Positions 15,395-28,337 of a stretch of DNA of 64,000 bases are shown here, piece after piece. Each line of letters starts with the position of its first letter. The stretch's first letter is position 1. This DNA is from Pseudalkalibacillus hwajinpoensis (GTDB lineage: Bacteria; Bacillota; Bacilli; Bacillales; Guptibacillaceae): assembly GCF_039851965.1 (NCBI RefSeq), contig NZ_CP156674.1, positions 2,170,001 through 2,234,000 on the forward strand, read 5' to 3'. The notes under the pieces were generated by a model. That model had not been told where the DNA came from, ran no database searches, and saw nothing but the letters and a program-made list of their open reading frames with translations. Made by a program: the position numbers and the translations under genes.

Positions 15395-16669
15395 CTATTT
15401 AATCACTTCTCGCCCACCCATATATGGACGAAGGACTTCTGGAACGACGACGGAACCGTCTTCCTGCTGGTAATTCTCAAGAATGGCTGCAACTGTTCTT
15501 CCAATCGCAAGACCAGACCCATTTAAAGTGTGAAGGAATTCAGGTTTGCCATTCTTTTCTCTACGGAAGCGAATGCCTGCACGGCGTGCCTGGAAATCTT
15601 CAAAGTTACTGCATGAAGAAATTTCACGATAAGTTCCATAGCTTGGAATCCACACTTCAATATCGTATTTCTTCGCAGCTGTAAAACCGAGATCAGCTGT
15701 ACACATGCTCATCACACGATATGGTAGGTTCAATAGTTGAAGCACCTTCTCAGCGTGTCCAGTAAGCTTCTCAAGCTCGTCATAAGAATCTTCAGGTTTC
15801 ACAAAGCGAACAAGCTCAACCTTGTTAAACTGGTGCTGACGAATTAACCCTCTTGTGTCACGACCTGCAGAGCCTGCTTCAGAACGGAAGCACGCACTAA
15901 ATGCTGTGTAGGCAAGTGGAAGATCTCCCACATCAAGAATTTCATCGCGGTGGAAGTTTGTAACCGGTACTTCTGCCGTTGGAATTAAAAAATAGTCTTC
16001 CTCACGGATTTTAAATGCGTCCTCTTCAAATTTAGGTAGCTGACCTGTTCCAGTCATACTTTCACGGTTCACAAGGTATGGTGGAAGAATTTCTTCATAG
16101 CCATGCTCAGATTCGTGAAGATCCATCATAAAGTTAATGAGAGATCGTTCTAGACGGGCACCTGCACCTTTATAAAAGGCAAAACGACTACCCGTTACTT
16201 TCGCAGCGCGCTCAAAATTTATGATATTTAAATCAGTAGCAACATCCCAGTGCGGCTTCGCTTCAAATTCAAAATTCGTTTTTTCACCCCACGTGCGAAT
16301 TTCAATGTTATCGTCTTCTGTCTCGCCAATAGGGACACTTTCATGTGGGATATTCGGGATTTGAAGAAGGATCTGCTCAAGCTCCGTTTCAACACTTCGA
16401 AGCTCTTCATCAATTATTTTGACCTTATCGCCTACTTCGCGCATTTCCTTAATTAAATGATCTGCATCTTTCTTCTCGCGCTTAAATACAGCAACGTTTT
16501 TAGAAACTTCATTACGCTTACTCTTCAATTGCTCGGTTTCTGCGATTAGTTCTCTTCTGCGCTGATCAAGTTCTTCGAAACGATCGAGTCCTACAAGGTC
16601 TTCCCCACGCTTGGATAATTTCACTTTTACTTCCTCGAAATTTTTGCGTAAGTACTTTAAATCAATCAT
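15395..16669 (-). CDS. serS: Seryl-tRNA synthetase
   Basis: Charges tRNA-Ser; a class II synthetase of 424 residues. The N-terminal long coiled-coil arm (about 30-100, rich in E/K/R) reaches the tRNA variable arm. The catalytic core contains motif 2 FRSEAGSAGRDTRGLIRQHQF and motif 3 GSGLAIGRTVAAILEN near the C-terminus. The start ATG 16669 has AAAGGAGG 7 bases upstream; the frame is open further but runs back into the T-box leader. Expression is set by a serine T-box leader (16728-16935). pdxT lies upstream and tRNA-Ser(UGA) downstream. Confidence 0.96.
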   Translation of the reverse strand: MIDLKYLRKNFEEVKVKLSKRGEDLVGLDRFEELDQRRRELIAETEQLKSKRNEVSKNVAVFKREKKDADHLIKEMREVGDKVKIIDEELRSVETELEQILLQIPNIPHESVPIGETEDDNIEIRTWGEKTNFEFEAKPHWDVATDLNIINFERAAKVTGSRFAFYKGAGARLERSLINFMMDLHESEHGYEEILPPYLVNRESMTGTGQLPKFEEDAFKIREEDYFLIPTAEVPVTNFHRDEILDVGDLPLAYTAFSACFRSEAGSAGRDTRGLIRQHQFNKVELVRFVKPEDSYDELEKLTGHAEKVLQLLNLPYRVMSMCTADLGFTAAKKYDIEVWIPSYGTYREISSCSNFEDFQARRAGIRFRREKNGKPEFLHTLNGSGLAIGRTVAAILENYQQEDGSVVVPEVLRPYMGGREVIK

Positions 16670-16727
16670 GTTTGTTCCTCCTTTTTTATGAACAATAAAC
16701 GAGTTAACGAAATCCATTTTTGAATAC

Positions 16728-16935
16728 AAAAAAGCCCCCGTCCCCTATAAAGGGACGAGAGCTACCCGCGTTGCCACCCTGATTGCAGACGTTAGCCTGC
16801 CTCTTAACAGAATAACGGTCTGCTCCGAGAAAGCTTACTTGATTCAGCTTTCTACTCAGGGATGGATTCACAGGGTTCAATGATCGATTCACACCATCCA
16901 TCGACTCTCTTGGCATTGAACATCTATTACTAATT
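16728..16935 (-). promoter_or_regulatory. Serine T-box leader of serS
   Basis: On the minus strand the T-box sequence AGGGTGGCAACGCGGGTAG (16780-16762) is followed by a GTCCC/GGGAC terminator stem and a T-run at about 16733-16728. Upstream, TGTGAATCCATCCCTGAGTAG-type sequence marks the Stem I specifier loop. The triplet TCC at 16866-16864 is the likely specifier, a serine codon. Uncharged tRNA-Ser would stabilise the antiterminator and switch serS on. The 5' end is approximate. Confidence 0.9.
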
Positions 16936-17018
16936 CCCGTCAACGTTTTCGTTTATCATACGTCTTAGACAGAGAGCTTATCTCTTGCCTCTTAGTACGT
17001 AATAATTTACACGAAAAA

Positions 17019-17612
17019 TTACTCGGTTGCAAGTCCTTGTTTCTTAAACTCAAGAACCATCTCGATAAACATTTGGTGCATGCGATCATCATCAGTCAAT
17101 TCCGGGTGGAAAGCACATGCGAGAAAACGTCCATGGCGAGCAGCCACAATCTTCTCGTTAAATGTTGCAAGCACTTCAACGTCTTCTCCAACTTCTTCAA
17201 TGTATGGAGCGCGAATGAAGACGCCAATAAAATCTTCATCCAATCCTTTAACAGGTAATGGTGCTTCAAAGCTTTCACGCTGACGTCCAAAGGCATTACG
17301 CTTTGCGGTCACATCCATCACCCCGATGTGAGAACCATCCATTCCATCAATACGCTCAGCTAGAAGAATAAGACCAGCACATGTACCGAAGATCGGCTTC
17401 TCAGCTGCAAAGGCTTTTAACGGCTCAAGAAAGCCATACTGATTAATTAAGCGTCGCATTGTTGTACTTTCGCCACCAGGCAACACAAGGCCATCTAAAT
17501 CTTCAAGCTGCTCCACACGCTTAACTACAATGATTTCTGCTTCTTTTGTTTCAAGTGCTTTCACATGTTCTCGGATCGCTCCCTGCAGTCCAAGCACTCC
17601 GACTTTCACCAT
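17019..17612 (-). CDS. pdxT: Pyridoxal 5'-phosphate synthase glutaminase subunit
   Basis: Releases ammonia from glutamine and passes it to PdxS for PLP synthesis. It is a class I glutamine amidotransferase of 197 residues with the triad C78 (IFGTCAGLILLA), H169 and E171 (CAFHPELTDD), and the LPGGEST oxyanion region at 44-50. The start is ATG 17612, with GTG as the second codon; GGAG lies 11 bases upstream. A GACCCCCACC hairpin stands in the 77-base gap after pdxS and may lower pdxT expression relative to pdxS. Confidence 0.95.
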   Translation of the reverse strand: MVKVGVLGLQGAIREHVKALETKEAEIIVVKRVEQLEDLDGLVLPGGESTTMRRLINQYGFLEPLKAFAAEKPIFGTCAGLILLAERIDGMDGSHIGVMDVTAKRNAFGRQRESFEAPLPVKGLDEDFIGVFIRAPYIEEVGEDVEVLATFNEKIVAARHGRFLACAFHPELTDDDRMHQMFIEMVLEFKKQGLATE

Positions 17613-17646
17613 ATTGCTCTCGACTCCTTTTGTCTTATCTAAGTAA

Positions 17647-17678
17647 GACCCCCACCTAATCTTGCTCAGGTGGGGGTC
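17647..17678. repeat. GACCCCCACCT hairpin between pdxS and pdxT
   Basis: A perfect 11-bp stem GACCCCCACCT / AGGTGGGGGTC with a 10-base loop sits inside the pdxST operon. There is no U-run on either strand. Its arms and left flank (GTAAGACCCCCACC) match the hairpin downstream of dnaN at 34867. Confidence 0.7.
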
Positions 17679-17689
17679 ATTGAAGCAAC

Positions 17690-18577
17690 TTACCAGCCGC
17701 GATCTTGCATGCGTTCTGATGGCTTCAGTGAAGAAATTTCAATACCCGGCATTGCAATACCAAGGTTTTTAGAAATGCTTGCGATTAACTCGTAATCTTG
17801 ATAATGAGTTGTTGCTTCCACAATCGCTTTAGCAAACTTCTCTGGATTGTCTGATTTGAAGATACCAGAACCAACGAAAACGCCGTCAGATCCAAGCTCC
17901 ATCATTAACGCTGCATCAGCAGGTGTTGCTACACCGCCTGCTGCAAAGTTAACAACTGGAAGACGTCCAAGCTCTTTAATTTGAAGAAGAAGCTCGAATG
18001 GCGCTTGAAGATTTTTCGCTTCTGTCATTAGTTCATCTTCAGACATACTTTTCACTTTACGAATCTGGGATTGAATAAGACGCATGTGGCGCACAGCTTC
18101 AACAACATTCCCTGTTCCTGGTTCACCTTTAGTACGAAGCATTGCAGCACCTTCACCAACACGGCGCAGTGCTTCCCCAAGGTTACGTGCTCCACATACA
18201 AACGGAACAGTATACTTACGCTTATCAAGATGGAATTCCTCATCAACTGGAGTTAATACTTCACTCTCATCAATATAATCAACACCCATTGATTCAAGCA
18301 CACGTGCTTCTACAATGTGGCCAATACGGCATTTTGCCATCACTGGAATGGATACTGCATTTACAACATCCTCTACAATTGTAGGATCAGCCATACGAGC
18401 TACGCCGCCTGCTGCACGGATGTCAGAAGGAACGCGTTCTAGCGCCATTACAGCTACTGCACCAGCTTCTTCTGCAATCTTTGCTTGCTCTGCATTGACA
18501 ACGTCCATAATGACGCCACCTTTTTGCATTTCAGCCATACCACGTTTTACACGATCTGTACCTGTTTGTTGATTCAT
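17690..18577 (-). CDS. pdxS: Pyridoxal 5'-phosphate synthase synthase subunit
   Basis: Builds PLP from ribose 5-phosphate, glyceraldehyde 3-phosphate and ammonia supplied by PdxT; the dodecameric TIM-barrel subunit. The 295-residue protein shows D25 (GGVIMDVVN), the imine-forming lysine K82 (VMAKCRIGH) and the second lysine K150 (LRTKGEPGTGN). The start ATG 18577 has GGGAGGAATATAG upstream. It lies between dacA and pdxT, as in B. subtilis. Confidence 0.97.
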   Translation of the reverse strand: MNQQTGTDRVKRGMAEMQKGGVIMDVVNAEQAKIAEEAGAVAVMALERVPSDIRAAGGVARMADPTIVEDVVNAVSIPVMAKCRIGHIVEARVLESMGVDYIDESEVLTPVDEEFHLDKRKYTVPFVCGARNLGEALRRVGEGAAMLRTKGEPGTGNVVEAVRHMRLIQSQIRKVKSMSEDELMTEAKNLQAPFELLLQIKELGRLPVVNFAAGGVATPADAALMMELGSDGVFVGSGIFKSDNPEKFAKAIVEATTHYQDYELIASISKNLGIAMPGIEISSLKPSERMQDRGW

Positions 18578-18642
18578 CTATATTCCTCCCGTATATATAT
18601 TGGAAATCGTCTTTTGAATCCGTACTTCCACGAAACGCTTTT

Positions 18643-18651
18643 ATTGTAACA
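18643..18651 (-). promoter_or_regulatory. Probable extended -10 promoter of pdxST
   Basis: TGTTACAAT on the minus strand has a TGn extension and a good -10 hexamer (18648-18643) about 65 bases before the pdxS start. No clear -35 box is seen. Confidence 0.4.
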
Positions 18652-18703
18652 TTTTTTCATCACTTGTCCTATCACATGAGCAGTGATTTCCTAAAAGATT
18701 TAG

Positions 18704-18742
18704 AAAAACACCCTCCGATTCCGCAATCGAAGAGTATTTTTT
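18704..18742 (-). terminator. Terminator of dacA
   Basis: A 15-bp stem with three G-T pairs (AAATACTCTTCGATT / AATCGGAGGGTGTTT on the minus strand) and loop GCGG, followed by T's, 20 bases after the dacA stop. Confidence 0.75.
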
Positions 18743-18761
18743 CCGAAAATGTTTCTTTTTA

Positions 18762-20105
18762 TTAGCTAAACAGACCTTTCACTGCATCCGCGGCACTTAT
18801 CCAAACGCCCGAGAAGAAACCACCGATTGCCCGCATAGTAAGCGTGAACCAACCTGCTTTTTCAACAGATTCAGTCGTTACTAGTGGAATAGATGAGCCT
18901 TTATCACCAGTTATGTAACCAAAGTCTTCTCCAGTTGATTTGAGTACAATTTGTCCAACTTTATCGCCTTGTTTAAGTGGTGCAGTTAGCTCTCCATCTT
19001 CTGTTAAAAGGGACTTATCGTATTCATAGCTGAGCTCATATGGTTCTTCCGTATTTTTATCGGTAACCACATTAAATGACTCCCCTGCAGCAACACCTAC
19101 TTCTTTCTCTTTACCTTTTACAACATCAACAGTTGAATCGCCTTCAGGTTTGTCACCTTTATTGACAATCATTTGCGATTCAAATTGATCAAATCCGAAA
19201 TTAAGGAGTTTCGCTGTTTCTTTAAATCTAGCTTCATAGGAATCTGTTTTCATAACAACTGAAATCAGACGCATATCGTCCTGTTTTGCTGTTCCAGTAA
19301 ATGCGAATCCTGCCAGATCAGTTGATCCTGTTTTTAGCCCGTCAATTCCTTTGACTGAATATTTATCAGCATAAACAAGAGAAGGAAGGAGCCAATTCCA
19401 GTTCTTCATGACGATTTCGTCATCAGTACCTTCGCGGAAATTCTTAACAGGAGTACTTGTTGTTTCAAGTACATCTGGGAAATCTTTTAGTAGATTATAA
19501 GCAAGTAGGCCAGTTGAACGAGCTGACATCATATTTTCTTCTTCAGGGTCTCCAGCAGGATGATTGCCAACCAGATCTCTGTTATTCAAACCAGAGCTAT
19601 TCACGAACTTATATTCCTTCATGCCCATTTCTTCTGCTTTGGCATTCATCATCTCAACGAACTTTGTTTCTGATCCTGCTACGTGTTCTGCTAGCGCCAT
19701 GGTAGCAGCATTTGCAGAGTAGATTGCCATCGCTTCATACAATTCTTTAACAGTATACTCTTCATCTACACGAAGAGGCACATTTGAAAGAGAACGATTC
19801 TGGGAAAGTTTATGAATTGTTTCGCTGATGGTTACTTTATCATCCCAGCTAACTTCATTGTTTTTAATGGCTTCAAGTAATAAATATTCCGACATCATTT
19901 TTGTCATACTTGCAGGTGAAAGCGTTAGTTCAGGATCTTTTTGATATAAAATTTTCCCCGAATCTGCATCAATCAAGATCGCTGCTTCCGCATGGATTTC
20001 GGGCGCTTCTGCAGCAAATGCAGATTTGCCTCCACCAAATGTTCCTGCTAATAATAATACAAACGCCATGGTGACGATCATGGCTTTCAAACCAAGGTTT
20101 TTCAA
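18762..20105 (-). CDS. dacA: D-alanyl-D-alanine carboxypeptidase (PBP5)
   Basis: Trims the terminal D-alanine from peptidoglycan stem peptides outside the cell membrane. The 447-residue protein has a signal peptide cleaved near SAFA-AEA (residue 31), the serine protease-like motifs SMTK (66-69), SAN (130-132) and KTG (258-260), a C-terminal beta domain, and a final amphipathic helix (WFTLTMRAIGGFFSGVW) that anchors it to the membrane. The start is TTG at 20105 with GGAGG 10-14 bases upstream. It is a single gene between guaB and pdxS with terminators on both sides. Confidence 0.95.
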   Translation of the reverse strand: MKNLGLKAMIVTMAFVLLLAGTFGGGKSAFAAEAPEIHAEAAILIDADSGKILYQKDPELTLSPASMTKMMSEYLLLEAIKNNEVSWDDKVTISETIHKLSQNRSLSNVPLRVDEEYTVKELYEAMAIYSANAATMALAEHVAGSETKFVEMMNAKAEEMGMKEYKFVNSSGLNNRDLVGNHPAGDPEEENMMSARSTGLLAYNLLKDFPDVLETTSTPVKNFREGTDDEIVMKNWNWLLPSLVYADKYSVKGIDGLKTGSTDLAGFAFTGTAKQDDMRLISVVMKTDSYEARFKETAKLLNFGFDQFESQMIVNKGDKPEGDSTVDVVKGKEKEVGVAAGESFNVVTDKNTEEPYELSYEYDKSLLTEDGELTAPLKQGDKVGQIVLKSTGEDFGYITGDKGSSIPLVTTESVEKAGWFTLTMRAIGGFFSGVWISAADAVKGLFS

Positions 20106-20159
20106 CCCCTACACCTCCAAATAAGTCTCACATAACCGCTATTCTATCACACCTAAAAT

Positions 20160-20192
20160 CAAAAAAATAGATAGAGGAAGATCCCCTATCTA
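20160..20192 (-). terminator. Terminator of guaB
   Basis: TAGATAG-GG / CC-CTATCTA type stem on the minus strand followed by seven T's. Confidence 0.7.
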
Positions 20193-20255
20193 CTTTTCGA
20201 ATGATTTAATCTATTTTTGTCACAGACATGATATAACTTCAGTCTAAAGCACTAC

Positions 20256-21713
20256 TTAGACGGAGTAGTTTGGTGCTTCTTTTGTTACTTGTACATCATG
20301 AGGATGGCTCTCACGGAGACCTGCCCCAGTAATACGAACAAACTGGCTGTCTTCACGCAGTGAGTCAAGGGTTCTAGTCCCACAATACCCCATGCCGGAA
20401 CGCAATCCACCGATTAACTGATGAATTGTATCACTAAGTGGCCCTTTGTAAGGAACGCGTCCTTCAATACCTTCGGGAACGAGCTTAGACATATTTTCCT
20501 GGAAATAACGGTCCTTACTTCCTTTTTCCATAGCACCAATAGAGCCCATACCACGATAGACCTTAAATTGACGACCCTGGTAAATTTCCCGTTCACCTGG
20601 GCTTTCGTCAACGCCAGCAAGAATACTACCTAGCATCACGGCATGTCCTCCTGCAGCGATCGCTTTAACAATATCTCCAGAGAACTTGATACCACCATCT
20701 GCAATAATGCTAACCCCATGCTTACGTGCTTCAGTAGCACATTCATATACTGCTGTAATTTGTGGAACACCAACACCTGCGATGACACGTGTTGTACATA
20801 TGGATCCAGGTCCAATTCCTACTTTCACCACATCTGCACCTGCTTCGATCAGTGCTTTTGTTCCTTCAGCTGTTGCTACGTTTCCTGCGATAACAGATAA
20901 GTCCGGGAATGCACTCTTTATTTCACTTACTTTCGTCATAATACCCTCAGTATGACCATGTGCAGAATCTAGAACGATCACATCTACGCCTGCATCAACT
21001 AGCTTCTCTACTCTCTTCAAAGCATCTGTTGTATTACCTACCGCAGCACCTACAAGAAGTCTCCCTCTGCTATCCTTTGCTGACTGAGGAAACTGAATCA
21101 CCTTTTCAATATCTTTAATTGTGATAAGGCCTTTAAGAGTACCATCATCATCAACAAGAGGAAGCTTTTCAATTCTGTGTTTCTGAAGAACACGCTCTGC
21201 TTCTTTTAGCGTAGTACCAACCGGAGCAGTAACTAGATTTTCCTTTGTCATGACATCTTTAATTTGAATTGAATAATCTTCAATAAAACGAAGATCTCGA
21301 TTAGTTAGGATGCCAACTAGCTTGCGGTCCTCATTGACGATCGGAACCCCTGAAATACGATATTTGCCCATTAGATGCTCAGCATCGAATACTTGATGTT
21401 CTGGCATGAGAAAGAAAGGATCAGTAATTACGCCGCTTTCGGAACGTTTGACACGGTCAACATGCTCGGCCTGTTCCTCAATAGACATACTCTTATGAAT
21501 GATACCTAGTCCACCCTGTCGTGCCATTGAAATAGCCATAGGCGCTTCAGTCACTGTATCCATACCAGCACTAATAATCGGAACATTTAACTCCAGGTTC
21601 TTTGTTAACTGAGTCTTTACGGATACTTCCCTCGGTAACACATCTGAGAAAGCTGGTGTTAATAAAACATCATCGAAGGTTAACCCTTCTTTTGCAAACT
21701 TTGTTTCCCACAT
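20256..21713 (-). CDS. guaB: Inosine-5'-monophosphate dehydrogenase
   Basis: Oxidises IMP to XMP with NAD+, the first committed step to GMP. The 485-residue TIM-barrel enzyme carries two CBS repeats (about 95-210) inserted in the barrel. The catalytic cysteine is C306 (GIGPGSICTTR), and the flap contains YRGMGSIGAM. I chose ATG 21713 (MWETKFAKEG) because AGGAGG lies 9 bases upstream and because B. subtilis GuaB starts the same way; the ATG at 21722 abuts the ribosome site. The promoter TTGACA-17-TAAGCT lies upstream. Confidence 0.96.
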   Translation of the reverse strand: MWETKFAKEGLTFDDVLLTPAFSDVLPREVSVKTQLTKNLELNVPIISAGMDTVTEAPMAISMARQGGLGIIHKSMSIEEQAEHVDRVKRSESGVITDPFFLMPEHQVFDAEHLMGKYRISGVPIVNEDRKLVGILTNRDLRFIEDYSIQIKDVMTKENLVTAPVGTTLKEAERVLQKHRIEKLPLVDDDGTLKGLITIKDIEKVIQFPQSAKDSRGRLLVGAAVGNTTDALKRVEKLVDAGVDVIVLDSAHGHTEGIMTKVSEIKSAFPDLSVIAGNVATAEGTKALIEAGADVVKVGIGPGSICTTRVIAGVGVPQITAVYECATEARKHGVSIIADGGIKFSGDIVKAIAAGGHAVMLGSILAGVDESPGEREIYQGRQFKVYRGMGSIGAMEKGSKDRYFQENMSKLVPEGIEGRVPYKGPLSDTIHQLIGGLRSGMGYCGTRTLDSLREDSQFVRITGAGLRESHPHDVQVTKEAPNYSV

Positions 21714-21757
21714 CCCTTTCATCCTCCTCTAATCGAATTGTCCAAAATTTTATTAGT

Positions 21758-21786
21758 AGCTTATCAATTGGTTAAACTACTGTCAA
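21758..21786 (-). promoter_or_regulatory. Promoter of guaB
   Basis: TTGACA (21786-21781) and TAAGCT (21763-21758) with a 17-base spacer on the minus strand. Confidence 0.6.
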
Positions 21787-21829
21787 GAAAGATAGAATAA
21801 GTTTGAATTATCAAACACGGAGGCATTCA

Positions 21830-22789
21830 ATGGGATATTCTGGACATCACTTTACAACCAACTATGCTTATCACTCATCGTCATACGTGCAGCAATATTT
21901 AAAAAAATGCTATTCTGAAATGGAACTTGAGGATTATGAGCGTAAAAGTTACGACGCCTGTTATCGTTTTATGTATTTCATTGAATATGGCGAGCGTTAT
22001 TATCGGCATGCTACGTTGGCTGAAACAGAATTAAAACCAATTCTCCTTTTTTACGGGATGATTCAGTTACTGAAAGCGTGCCTTATTACTCTGGATCCGA
22101 ATTATCCCGGCGATACTCATGTACTAGCACATGGTGTGACGTCGAGGAAACGTAAAAAACGTCACTATGCTTTTATGCAAGACGAAGTAAAAGGACAAAA
22201 GAATGGACTCTTTGAATACTTTTCGAGAAAAATGTTTCATGTGGAACAACTGGAAGGTGAAAAGTACAGAATGGAAGAACTTCTGTCCCTCATTCCTGAG
22301 ATCAGTCCCCTTTTTGAAAAGCTGACAGGTAAGGTAACTTGCTATCAAGCGATTCCCATCACTTCAACCTCTTTCACAATCCAATCGAACATCCTGGATT
22401 CTCTTAATATGACGATAGAACGGTTTGAAGCGTATCTGCAGCAGCATGCTAAAAGAAAGATCAAAGTCATTTCAACTAATCGTGACGTAATGACACTAAA
22501 CTGTGAGGAATGCCTCACAGAAGAGTTTAATGGTCGACCCTACCTATCTACTCATCATGGCCTATTTCTCCCTGCAGAACGGGTACAGTACAATCCTATC
22601 ACGGAAGTTATGGCGCACTATCTCATTCTTTACAATCTGAGCATGATTTGTCGGTATGAAACAGAATGGTGGGGTGACCTCTTTCACACACAGGAGTCTA
22701 CAGACCTCCCATTTATATTGCAATTCCTGGAGGTAACTTCACAAAAGGTGCCAGAGTTACTATATGGGTTTTTAGAAACAAGAATATGA
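21830..22789 (+). CDS. yaaC: YaaC-family protein
   Basis: A 319-residue protein of the YaaC family, which sits between guaB and the rrn operon in B. subtilis on the opposite strand, as here. No catalytic motif is evident. It is rich in aromatic and histidine residues, with HVLAHGVTSRKRKKRHYAF near residues 103-121 and a hydrophobic ITEVMAHYLILYNLSMI segment near 265-282. I chose ATG 21830 because ACGGAGG lies 7 bases upstream; the frame is open from a TTG at 21803. A parS-like 16-mer lies inside it at 22233. Its function is unknown. Confidence 0.85.
   Translation: MGYSGHHFTTNYAYHSSSYVQQYLKKCYSEMELEDYERKSYDACYRFMYFIEYGERYYRHATLAETELKPILLFYGMIQLLKACLITLDPNYPGDTHVLAHGVTSRKRKKRHYAFMQDEVKGQKNGLFEYFSRKMFHVEQLEGEKYRMEELLSLIPEISPLFEKLTGKVTCYQAIPITSTSFTIQSNILDSLNMTIERFEAYLQQHAKRKIKVISTNRDVMTLNCEECLTEEFNGRPYLSTHHGLFLPAERVQYNPITEVMAHYLILYNLSMICRYETEWWGDLFHTQESTDLPFILQFLEVTSQKVPELLYGFLETRI
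22233..22248. other. parS-like site (2 mismatches) inside yaaC
   Basis: TGTTTCATGTGGAACA differs from the parS palindrome TGTTTCACGTGAAACA at two positions. It could be a weak Spo0J site or a chance match. Confidence 0.35.
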
Positions 22790-22972
22790 GAAATAGTGGT
22801 CTGAAAAATGGAGCAGTTCTTAGTGATGCCAGATCCTCATGGATCTCCGAATATCCACTCCGGTCTGTCATCACTTGCTTCCTCGAATTTCTTGCTTCTC
22901 CCACCCCTACGTAGCTTTCAAAGATGTCTTTTTGCTTATTCATGAAGAATCAAACGAGTACAAAACCATACA
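22790..22972. other. Intergenic region with nested hairpins between yaaC and 5S rRNA
   Basis: AGTGATG (22822-22828) pairs with CATCACT (22869-22875) and encloses AGATCC-TCAT-GGATCT (22831-22846). There is no U-run. A minus-strand frame at 22713-22943 runs through it but overlaps yaaC and has no ribosome site, so I do not call it a gene. Confidence 0.45.
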
Positions 22973-23007
22973 AAAAAGTCAGAGACCCTATTGATCTCTG
23001 ACTTTTT
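22973..23007 (-). terminator. Terminator of the rRNA operon
   Basis: AAAAAGTCAGAGA and TCTCTGACTTTTT form a 13-bp stem right after 5S rRNA on the minus strand, followed by T's. Confidence 0.88.
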
Positions 23008-23012
23008 CTAGT

Positions 23013-23128
<116 letters not shown>

Positions 23129-23284
23129 CTAACAGGATGTTAGTTCAATGTTCACCACAGGACGTGGTGCACCTTAATCAAACTTCCTTGTTTCAGGTAT
23201 TCCCTGAAAACTAGATAGCACGTACAACGTTTTCCAATATGTCCAGGTCCGTGAGCCAAACGGCTCACTTCGCTTTTCGTTTTT

Positions 23285-28029
<4,745 letters not shown>

Positions 28030-28159
28030 TAGAAAGCTTAATCTAGCTTTTAAAACAATATTTGTTTCCGTAGAAACAACTACTTACATGGCGTTTCGTT
28101 CAGTTTTCAAAGATCGATTTGTTTCTTTCATTTCAACCGTTTTTATCGGCGACTTAATT

Positions 28160-28189
28160 AATATATCATGTTAACCTGCATACCGTCAA
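28160..28189 (-). promoter_or_regulatory. rRNA operon promoter
   Basis: TTGACG (28189-28184) and TATATT (28165-28160) with an 18-base spacer on the minus strand, about 130 bases before 16S. A second TTGACG lies further upstream near 28241 without a clear -10. Confidence 0.65.
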
Positions 28190-28297
28190 CACTTTTCGAT
28201 AAGTTTTTAACAACTAATTTCAAAGGGGTATTCGAACCCGTCAAAGCGACGGAATTACATCTTATCATCTCCTATGGAATAACGCAATAGAAAACAC

Positions 28298-28325
28298 AAA
28301 AAAAGAAGGGGATTGCACCCCTTCT
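28298..28325 (-). terminator. Terminator of gyrA
   Basis: AGAAGGGG / CCCCTTCT stem with a 6-base loop, followed by seven T's on the minus strand, 13 bases after the gyrA stop. Confidence 0.88.
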
Positions 28326-28337
28326 CTCTCATTGGTA

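Noticed and set aside
22713..22943. Minus-strand 76-codon frame overlapping the end of yaaC
   Set aside because: Overlaps yaaC, has no ribosome site and runs through nested hairpins; more likely a non-coding element.
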